The notes beneath the pieces are model-generated. The model did not search any database, had not been told where the DNA came from, and saw only the letters and a program-made list of their open reading frames with translations. Shown here piece by piece: positions 55,801 through 61,994 of a stretch of DNA of 64,000 nt. The translations under genes and the position numbers were made by a program. Source of the stretch: Sphingopyxis panaciterrulae (GTDB lineage: Bacteria > Pseudomonadota > Alphaproteobacteria > Sphingomonadales > Sphingomonadaceae); assembly GCF_014199295.1 (NCBI RefSeq), contig NZ_JACIJH010000007.1:1-64000 (forward strand), given 5' to 3'. Numbering within the stretch: the first letter of the stretch is position 1; the number at the start of each line of letters is the position of its first letter.

Positions 55801-58800
55801 GCGATTCGACGGTGACCACCGCGGTGCCGTCGAGATTGATCGTCGCGGTGCCGCCGACGCCATCGCCCCCGGCACCGGGGGGTACCGGATTGGCAGGATC
55901 TGCGTCGTCGCCCATCGTTGCGGCACCGCCGAGGCCGGTCGCCGACGCGGTGGTGGCGATGCTGGCCAGCGTGCCCCCGTTGAGGTTGATCGTCGCGCTG
56001 CCGCCGATGCCGGTTCCGGAGACCGTGCCGGCCTGACCGCCCTCGCCATTGGCGGAGACGGTCAGCAGATCGACATCGGCCGTGCCGCCGCTCTGCGTGA
56101 ACGTCGCGGTGCCGCCGGTTCCGGTGCCGCTGCCCGGACCGACGCCGCCGCCGCCCGTCCCATTGGCGACAAGGTCGATCCGTCCCGCGGTGAGCGAGCC
56201 GCCCTGGATGTCGAGCGTCGCGCTGCCGCCTTCGCCATTCCCCGCGCCGCCGCCGCTCCCCATGCCTGGCAGCATTTCGAAGGCTGTCGCCGTGGCGCCG
56301 TCGACGCCGACGGTGAGTGTGTCGATCTGGATCGTACTGCCGTTCGTGGGGTCCGCGACGGTGCGGATCAGCACGCTGCCGCCGCGGCCGAGCGGGACGG
56401 TGTCGCCGCTGACGCCGGTATCTCCGCCGGATGTGCCGTCCGCCGACAGCTCGGCCAGCGCGGCGAAATTGATCGTTCCCGCATCGGCGATTAACTGGAT
56501 CGTGCCACCGGTCGCGTCCGCCCCCCCCCCGCTGGCACCGCTTTGCGCGTCGGTCGAAAAGCTGCTGGACGCCGTGATGCTCGTCGCCTGGATCAGGCCG
56601 CCGTTTGACGCCAGCAGGTCGATCGTGCCGCCCTGGGCCGTCCCGCCCGCGCCGGTAACGTCTGTCACCATACCGGTGGCGAAGACGGAATAGCTGTCGG
56701 CCGCGATCGTCCCGCCATCGGCAATTAGGTCGATATTGCCTCCGGTTCCGCTGCCGGCTCCCAGCGGAAGGTCGCTGCCGCCCGACGAAAGGCTGCCGCC
56801 GCTGGCGTCGGCCGAAAGCTGATTGAGGATGGTGACCTGTCCGCCGCCCGTCGCGCGCAGCGTGATATCGCCCCCGGTCCCACTGCCGGTGATCTCGCTG
56901 ACCGCTGGAAAGGCATAGGCAGAGAGTATGGCGCTGCTTTCGATCTGCAACAGCGATCCGCCCGCGACGCCGATGTCGATCGTGCCGCCCCGCGCATCGC
57001 CCGTCCGGCCGGTCGTCCCGCTCGGCGATACGGCAAAGCCGCTGGTGGCGACGGCTGAGGCGAAAAACTGATCGGCTTCGACGGTCGTGCCGCCATCGAC
57101 CCCGATCGCGACGGTGCCGCCGGCCGCGTCGCCGCCGCGCGCGTTTTCGCCGCCGCCGGTGCTGGCGCCTGCGCCGCCGCCGTTGCCGGACGCGGAAAGA
57201 TTCAGGAATCCGGGCAGGATCGACGATGTCTGATCGGCATCGACTTGCAACTCCGCGGTGCCGCCGGTGCCGTCGCCGCCCAGTGCCGAGACGAGGGAGC
57301 CATTGTTGCCGCCGCCCGTTCCGCCCGCGTCCACGATCGTGGCGCCCGTGGTATAGGAAATGGCATTGCCCGATATCGCGACGCTGGCCGTTCCGCCCTG
57401 GCCGTCGCCTGACGCGACATTGCCCGTCCCGCCTGTTCCGATCGCGTCGATATTCAGGGACCCGCTCACATCCAGCGCCGCACCGTCCCGAATGCCGATC
57501 GTAGCGGTGCCGCCGGTGCCGGCGCCGCCCTGATCGACCGCGGCGGTCGTGCCGCCGCCCGCATCGAACAGGCCGCCGCCGGTGCCGTTCGCCCGGACGG
57601 CGACGTCGCCCGCCTGCAGGGTGCTGCTGACGCCGGTGACATCGATACTGGCCATGCCGCCGGTGCCCGCGCCGCCGGCTCCGGCTCCGCCGATACCGCC
57701 CAGGGCGTTTGCGCTTATCAGCAGCGACGGGGTCTGCACGCTGCCGCCGCCGGTGATCGACAGGCTGGCCGATCCGCCGGTGGCATCGCCCGTCGCGGCG
57801 TCGAGTGCGCTGTCGCCGATGATCGATACATTGCCCAGCGCGCCGAAGGTGCCGCCGTTCACATTGACCGCAGCGGTTCCGGCTGTGCCCCCGGCGCCGC
57901 TCGCCTGGACAGCCAGGCTGCCGGTCGCGCTGACGATCTGGTCGGCGTTGACATTGATGGTCGCGCTGACGTCGCCGAGGAAGAGGCCGTCGCCCTCGAC
58001 CTGGATGTGACCCAGGTGCGGCGGCGGAAGGAAGGAGCCGCCGGTCGCCGGGATCGTCGCCATCGGCTGGCCCAGGAAAGCTCCGCTGGCATGGGCGGTG
58101 GTGCTGCTGCGAAAGATGGTGTCGGTGACAGTGATGCTCGCCGCGGCGGCGCCCGCGGGCGCCGCCGCGATATCGCCTCCGACGATATTATAGCCGGCCG
58201 AGAGCACCACCGCGCCGTTGGGGTCGACCTGGGCCACGGCGGCGTCATAGCCGATCTGGCCCGACACCAGCATGGTCACCGCGTCGTTCTTGGGAACCGC
58301 GACCATATAGATGCGGTTCCGGTCGGTATCGTCCTGCACGTGCGCCGGGCCGCCGGTCGAGCCGCTGTGGACGATTGCCTCGCTCCCTGCAGCGCCGACC
58401 AGCACATTGATGTCGAACAGGCCGCCGTTAATGCGGATATCGGCCTGCTCGGCAGCGACATAGGCCGTCGATCCGTCGGCAGTCACCGCGCCGTTCTGGA
58501 CGATGCGCGGCGCGACCATAGCGATATAGCTGCCGCCGGGATTACCCGGAATCGCGGCATTGATCGCGGCGCCCTGGGCGATCTCGATCGCCGGCGCGTT
58601 CGCCGCGCTGCTCGCCGTGCCGCGAAAGCGGATTTCGCCATTGGACCCGTAAAGTCCCCCGGTCGTGTCGATGGCGTTGCTGGTCAGCACCAGGTTGCCG
58701 ACGTCGATGGTCGCGGTCGCGCCGATCAGCAGGCCGCCGGCGTTATAGAACCAGATGTTGCCGCCCTGCACATTGCCGCCCGTCGCAAAGGGCGATCCGA

Positions 58801-59203
58801 CATAGCTGCTGACCGTGCCGTTGAGCGCGACCGGCCGCGCGGCGGCGGCGGGGCCGATGAAGCGGTTGAGGACGGTATAGTCGCCGGTGCCGTAGAATTC
58901 TAGATTGCTGATCGTCGGCAGGAAGTCGATCGGGCCGCCGCTGGGCGCCGTATCGTCCGGCGTCCAGTTGATGACCGTTTGCGCGCCGTTCACCGTGACC
59001 TGCGTGCTGTTCGGCGGCGCGCCGGGACCGAGCGGGCCGGGCGGTGAGATGGTGCCGCTGCCGATCGCGAACTCGCCCGTTCCAGCGACCTGCGCCAGCG
59101 CCGAACCACCGTGGGCGAGCGCGGTCATCGCCGCGGCGATCGCGCAGCCCTGGAGCAGGCGCTGCCGGGCGCGGATCGGCGGGCGGGAAGCGGTGGCACG
59201 CAT
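49871..59203 (-). CDS. TpsA exoprotein 2, giant filamentous-haemagglutinin-like protein
   Basis: This secreted protein has about 3110 residues. The leader MRATASRPPIRARQRLLQGC ends at ALAQVAG. A TPS-type N-terminal domain follows, with TVINWTPDD and NIWFYNAGGLLIG, where NAGG replaces the classic NPNG. Then come very long beta-helix-like repeats rich in Gly, Thr, Ala and Asp (GGDGxGGTATI units, later GDITLTAGG-type units). The C-terminal region has a Cys pair (FNGCVILNSGACAF) and an acidic tail. The start at 59203 has GAGG at good spacing; ATGs at 59230 and 59212 are also in frame. It follows its tpsB by a few bases and contains an in-frame run of ten G at 56530-56521. Confidence 0.9.
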   Translation of the reverse strand: MRATASRPPIRARQRLLQGCAIAAAMTALAHGGSALAQVAGTGEFAIGSGTISPPGPLGPGAPPNSTQVTVNGAQTVINWTPDDTAPSGGPIDFLPTISNLEFYGTGDYTVLNRFIGPAAAARPVALNGTVSSYVGSPFATGGNVQGGNIWFYNAGGLLIGATATIDVGNLVLTSNAIDTTGGLYGSNGEIRFRGTASSAANAPAIEIAQGAAINAAIPGNPGGSYIAMVAPRIVQNGAVTADGSTAYVAAEQADIRINGGLFDINVLVGAAGSEAIVHSGSTGGPAHVQDDTDRNRIYMVAVPKNDAVTMLVSGQIGYDAAVAQVDPNGAVVLSAGYNIVGGDIAAAPAGAAAASITVTDTIFRSSTTAHASGAFLGQPMATIPATGGSFLPPPHLGHIQVEGDGLFLGDVSATINVNADQIVSATGSLAVQASGAGGTAGTAAVNVNGGTFGALGNVSIIGDSALDAATGDATGGSASLSITGGGSVQTPSLLISANALGGIGGAGAGGAGTGGMASIDVTGVSSTLQAGDVAVRANGTGGGLFDAGGGTTAAVDQGGAGTGGTATIGIRDGAALDVSGSLNIDAIGTGGTGNVASGDGQGGTASVAISGNAISYTTGATIVDAGGTGGGNNGSLVSALGGDGTGGTAELQVDADQTSSILPGFLNLSASGNGGGAGASTGGGENARGGDAAGGTVAIGVDGGTTVEADQFFASAVATSGFAVSPSGTTGRTGDARGGTIDIGVAGGSLLQIESSAILSAYAFPAVSEITGSGTGGDITLRATGGGQVTILNQLSADASGGSLSSGGSDLPLGAGSGTGGNIDLIADGGTIAADSYSVFATGMVTDVTGAGGTAQGGTIDLLASNGGLIQATSITASSSFSTDAQSGASGGGADATGGTIQLIADAGTINFAALAELSADGTSGGDTGVSGDTVPLGRGGSVLIRTVADPTNGSTIQIDTLTVGVDGATATAFEMLPGMGSGGGAGNGEGGSATLDIQGGSLTAGRIDLVANGTGGGGVGPGSGTGTGGTATFTQSGGTADVDLLTVSANGEGGQAGTVSGTGIGGSATINLNGGTLASIATTASATGLGGAATMGDDADPANPVPPGAGGDGVGGTATINLDGTAVVTVESLTADATGQGANGGDLGSFGTFAADGGAGGNGSGGQAAIHIVSGTLNTGDLSATAAGIGGNGGTYSNSSGAATGIGVGGVGGVGTGGTATIDFATDITLSGTVSAGATGTGGLGGGGMVGGDGGDGSGGIAQLLTTGFDMGPIGAQSDASARGGDAGFDTSGGRGDGGNAVGGTSRIEAGGTAITLSESNFAATGTGGDGANGGDGSGGTIEIVAADGATATLVGVDFVDPVSFGENVRGSGGMGNDSGGGGAGNGGTVHLVVDGGTIGSDGHPVEIVVDGVAGGGATLGETTGGRVIVETTGGGALTFGNTVIRANGDNAGRVELRSGGNLTLASLDAEALGTADPTNGDVAAAASGIFLNAAGGSIATGGAMTLTTDGSVGVEGQGAGSVGAGADLTIGAGDEIDIRHDARSGTAPTIHADGALDATAANGISGGAGSLIDAGGPLSLTSTAGGIGVDRLHGADIALNSSGAATVEHAEADDDFTATVGSFATGLNSIITGGDITINAPGAVDLGNSTAGGFVFVVGQTIDFHAIDAGTTVSLRADGFGATDGIAGGDITSGDAVALNGGRVDVTGTIATTGSASITANSGNASVGLVEADGDIGVSAGANLAGTYRAGGNVRLGADGDINAEADAAGGYVDGNGFLSEGLVFADADGDATLRDSSAATMFAVRSGGATTVIGSGAGEDMFVLAGTTTTLSGVSAGDDLTVSSTGTMSVDNAATTGTGADGRSLVYAACCSNPIPVLQIVTSAPDLSNIALSSPATIAASDVAAFDNLTVVAGGAVTGTGLLQSGLATNIGGSDLSLGAITAGTDIDLTATTGAIGATGAMTAGRDATLDAATNIAVADLNAGDDLHLGAGGTLIAGAATSSGTGLDDDGDGSNIVATAGGAVAFTGPIASANDTAIEGSAVSAQAIAAGQELTITATGGDIATGNVSAAGQATLTASGGIATGDLTLGNFGDITAGGAVALGDVETALGLRAEGTSITVGSLDATGGDLALVATNGGITGTGTIDTAGSFFVGATGAANLTGDIQTGGDVQIQGSSVTVGNVTANGGVLRLDASTGSVVATGTLTSGRDILIDTTAGGTLNRLVAGDDIAIGGSGDMTVASMRASDENAGGDDVGSNVGVTLAGTLGVGQVEAADDFTADVTGFTANGGTLAADGNILVTADNDVDLGTATAGGAIQASAQSIAFDALNAGAGVDLQASGAIAGTAIAAGGSIALTGGSVAVDGVTGDMSLTVAAANGGATIGTAQLDGNIDVTATGDIGGAFDAGGDITLTSDADLAASANARGGYIDSGSLAPTAGDIRIAAAGNVALTDSVAAGGLNVDAGGAASVTNASAGGDAVLLAGTTAALSDVTAGNDVRASATGALTATGPLAATRDIILDAGSVYLVAPTAARNVTIAADGDIDGGTITADGDIALTAGGAIAIAQATMQGDGLLSLAGTDGISVDTLVSQGRTSLASSDGAITIANLASQGAINAAGDSIAIGGSGVVHFATLTTDVGDAVLDVSGELTVTQADVAGLADFTGTGERLAVGDLTAADARLTTTGFLTLGDVAAAGSLDASAAGSIFIDGAVTGTAISLASSDIAIGSDARVGAAGVTETLAIRNAADNRTTYIGGTGDRDGYHLDADEMARLFGDQVTVVAPQRASEDGAFVASAPGALFVPIASLGSSAAPDVIVDDFTMTGGGASSNLGATGSLTISTPGKMRVVGAAALTGLGDGNALTLAAGDALEVVLGEGSVRLTGDTDTPAGQLNLRSDDVIVATLDAIADVAAAGGIDAIESRLAQNDGIVSDDGALYAGGIAAGVTGGFYVQNSGTGTDYGQRRGLSFGAGGLDVATEGPTTRIVLNGVHLGPNGQVTGLDAIPLLRINGAVPTAGGFDMRSTFNGCVILNSGACAFLANPELDFPVQDVIEEETDPDGDQGDGVALMTALITMRGVDPMTGEPLLDDPVTGAGNDDLWTPPGE
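56521..56530 (-). other. G10 homopolymer inside TpsA2
   Basis: The coding strand reads AGC, then ten G, then CGGACGC, encoding ASGGGADAT in frame. Loss or gain of one or two G would truncate the protein after roughly 900 of 3110 residues. Such a long G run is unusual even in GC-rich coding DNA. Confidence 0.75.
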
Positions 59204-59233
59204 GGCGGTCATCCTCGATACGAAGCTCATGGG

Positions 59234-61060
59234 TCAGCGCGCCCTCACGCCGAACTGGGTGGTCAGTGTCACCAGCAGGCGCGGGTCGGGCCGCCGGGCC
59301 AAGAGGTCGCGGCGGGTGAGGGGGGCGGCGAGCGTCACGTCGAGCCGCGCCGCATTGCCCCAGGCGATGCGGATGCCGCCGCCCGCCGAATAGAGCCGCT
59401 GTGGGTTGAGGCCGGCGAAGGTGCTGTCCTTATTCCGCACTGCCGCGGCATCCAGAAAGGCGAAGGGCTGGATCGCGAAGCTGTCGCGGTTGGCGGGGAT
59501 CAGCGAGCCGTAGCGCGCCTCCAGCGCCACCGCGACGCCGCTATCGCCGATCACCGTGCCGGGATCGTAGCCGCGCCCGACGGTGAAGTTGCCGCCGGAA
59601 AATTCCTCATAGGACAGCAGCGGATCGCTCGCCCATTGCTCGCGCAGCGCCGCCGACAGCGTCACGTCGCGCACCGGCCGCCATTCGGCAGTGATGTTGG
59701 CGCGCAGCAGGAAGGCGTCGGGTTGGCCCTCGAGGCGCGACAGCGGCACGCGGCCGGGGGCGAAGCAGGCCAGGCCCGACGGCCCGCAATCGTCGCTGGC
59801 GCCAAGAGCGCTCAGACCCTTGCGCGCCTCGAACGACGTCGCGAGCGACCAGCGCGGCTCGGCGGGGCTGTAGCCGCCGCGTCCGGCGATCGAGGCGGCA
59901 TCGATCCAGCCCGCGTCGGCGCGCAGGTTCACGACGCGCAGCCGGTCGCGATTGAGTTTGACGCCGCTGAGCGCGATATCCTGATCGATCAGGTCGAGCC
60001 CGCCGCCGACGGTCAATTGATGCGCCTGGGTCAGGACGACCGGATAGGAGGCAAAGAGGCTGACGACCTGGGTGTTCGACCTGATCGGCAGCCCGGTCAG
60101 GTCGGGCCGCGTCCAGGCGTAGGTATAGCTGCCGCCCAGCCGCAGGCCTTCGCCGCCGACGCGGAATTCGTGCGCGAGTTGGAGCACCTGCTGCTCGTCG
60201 GTGTCGGCGGTGGTATAGAAGCTGGCGGTGGTCATGTCGCCCATGCCGGTCAGCCCGGTGAAGCGCGCGCGCGCGATGCCGCCCCAGCGCCCGACGTCGT
60301 GCGATCCGAAATTCTGGATATTGGCGTCGAAGATCATGGGGATGCGGGTGACCACGACCTCGCCCACCACCTCGCCCGGATTGGTGCCGGGGCGTAGCGT
60401 CAGCCGCGCATCCATGCCGGGAATGTCGCGCGCAAGCAGCAGATAGCGTTCGGCATCGTTGATGTTGAATACCGGCGCGTCGTCGAGTCGCGACAAATAG
60501 CGTTGCAGCAAGCCTTCGTTGGTGCCTGCATCGCCGCGCACCTCGACCCGCGTCAGCCGCGCGGCGAGGATGTCGAGATGGACGATGCCGTCCTCGATCC
60601 GCTGCGGCGGCACGCGCACCGCGGCGAGATAGCCCTTGGCCCGCAGCACTGTCGCGGCGCGGTCGCGGATGTCGCAGACGACGGCGATCGGCAGCTCCTG
60701 TCCGACGCGATCGCGCCAGCTCGCGTCGAGCATGGCGGGGTCGATCCCCTCGACGCTGGAAAATTCCACCCCTCGCAGGGTGATGCGGACATTGGCGAAC
60801 TCGGGGTTGGCAAGCGGGCAGGGCGCGCGCTCGATGCTGTCGTCGGCGGCGACCACCCGTTCGGGCGGCGGCGCGGCGGGGGGCAGGGTCGGGCGCTGGA
60901 TCTCTTCGCGGGTCGGGATCTGCGGGGTCGCCTGCGCCGCAGCCACGGCGGGAAGCGCGGCGAGGACCGGAGCCAGCGCCGCACCGATCGAAAGCCGCGT
61001 GCGCCGGGCCGGTCGGCTGCTGCCGCAATCGTCCGTGTCGAAATCCCCTGATTGCCTCAT
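59234..61060 (-). CDS. TpsB outer-membrane transporter 2 (ShlB/FhaC/HecB family)
   Basis: This is a TPS transporter of about 608 residues. The signal sequence ends at AVAAAQATP and a Pro-rich linker follows. POTRA-type domains come next (VRITLRGVEFSSVEGIDPAML, VLRAKGYLAAVRVPPQRIEDGIVHLDILAARLTRVEVRG), then a barrel to residue 608. Unlike TpsB1 it ends in TQFGVRAR rather than an aromatic residue. The start is ATG 61060 behind AAGGGG; a GTG at 61066 is less likely. It should export the giant protein encoded directly downstream. It follows the secreted FecR-like gene by 169 bp. Confidence 0.9.
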   Translation of the reverse strand: MRQSGDFDTDDCGSSRPARRTRLSIGAALAPVLAALPAVAAAQATPQIPTREEIQRPTLPPAAPPPERVVAADDSIERAPCPLANPEFANVRITLRGVEFSSVEGIDPAMLDASWRDRVGQELPIAVVCDIRDRAATVLRAKGYLAAVRVPPQRIEDGIVHLDILAARLTRVEVRGDAGTNEGLLQRYLSRLDDAPVFNINDAERYLLLARDIPGMDARLTLRPGTNPGEVVGEVVVTRIPMIFDANIQNFGSHDVGRWGGIARARFTGLTGMGDMTTASFYTTADTDEQQVLQLAHEFRVGGEGLRLGGSYTYAWTRPDLTGLPIRSNTQVVSLFASYPVVLTQAHQLTVGGGLDLIDQDIALSGVKLNRDRLRVVNLRADAGWIDAASIAGRGGYSPAEPRWSLATSFEARKGLSALGASDDCGPSGLACFAPGRVPLSRLEGQPDAFLLRANITAEWRPVRDVTLSAALREQWASDPLLSYEEFSGGNFTVGRGYDPGTVIGDSGVAVALEARYGSLIPANRDSFAIQPFAFLDAAAVRNKDSTFAGLNPQRLYSAGGGIRIAWGNAARLDVTLAAPLTRRDLLARRPDPRLLVTLTTQFGVRAR

Positions 61061-61229
61061 CGCCACCCCTTGCGTGCTGCCGCGCGACCGGAGCCGCGAG
61101 CCTGATATCGCGCGCCGCCGGTCGGCGGGCGTCCGCGAATTTATCGACCCAAGGAAAGGACTTGCCGCTCGCCTGGCGGCTTCCTGCCATCATTATCAGA
61201 TGGTACGGGTCGGTTCAATGGCGGCCGGC

Positions 61230-61994
61230 TCAGCCGCCCGCCGCCTCGTTTTCGGTCATCGCGTCGACCAGCCGGTCGAGCTGCGGCGTGCAGCCCTTCG
61301 CCATCAGCGTTTCTGCTGCGCCGTCGGCAGCGTCGGGCAGCGCGCCCAGCGCCGCGAAGCGCACCGTCACCGGTGCCGCGAGCCCCGCGCCCGACAGGCG
61401 ATAGTCGACGCCATATTCGACCGGCAGCGTCTCGGCCGGCCATTTGCGGAAATTGGCGCCGGCGACGAAGGCCACCGTCTCGGTCTTCGTCCCCTGCTCG
61501 ATCTTCAGGAGCTGGTCGCTTTCCATGTGCGGGCGCCACAGCATCAGTCGCGCCGGGTCGGCGACGCAGAAGGTGCCACCCTCGCGATAGTCGAGCAGCC
61601 ACAGGTTGGGCGCGCGCATCTCGGCCGGTTCCGGCACGTCGGGCCCGCGAGAGAAGCCGCCGCGCGAGCGCATCGTCGGACCCTGCGCCAGCATCCGCGA
61701 CACGGTGGAGCCCATTGTCTGGCTGCCCTGCACGCTGCCGCTGGCGCTGAAGGTGCCCGGCCCCGACAGGGTGCGGGTCTTGCCGGCCTGCATCAGCACG
61801 ATCCGGTCGCCTGCCGCCAGGGTCAGCTTGTCGCTGGCCTTCAGCTTGGCGCCGGTCGGATATTTGCTCGCCGACGGGCCGGTCGAGCGGACGACCATCG
61901 ACTGGGCGGCGGCGCTGCCGGCGACCGCGACCGCGATGACGGCGGCGACCGATGCCAGGGCACGGCGGCGCATCGACACGTCAGGACAGAACAT
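61230..61994 (-). CDS. Exported FecR-like protein of unknown function
   Basis: This is a 254-residue exported protein with a signal peptide ending at GSAAAQS. An N-terminal part (TGAKLKASDKLTLAAGDRIVLM, KTRTLSGPGTFS) resembles the short beta-strand FecR-like domain found in non-sigma proteins. The C-terminal half has LWRPHMESDQLLKIEQG and two cysteines. The function is unknown. The ATG at 61994 has a good AGGAGA site inside the upstream cyclase gene, which it overlaps by 14 bp, so translation is coupled. The order cyclase, this gene, tpsB, tpsA suggests a role in sensing or anchoring for the secretion system. Confidence 0.75.
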   Translation of the reverse strand: MFCPDVSMRRRALASVAAVIAVAVAGSAAAQSMVVRSTGPSASKYPTGAKLKASDKLTLAAGDRIVLMQAGKTRTLSGPGTFSASGSVQGSQTMGSTVSRMLAQGPTMRSRGGFSRGPDVPEPAEMRAPNLWLLDYREGGTFCVADPARLMLWRPHMESDQLLKIEQGTKTETVAFVAGANFRKWPAETLPVEYGVDYRLSGAGLAAPVTVRFAALGALPDAADGAAETLMAKGCTPQLDRLVDAMTENEAAGG

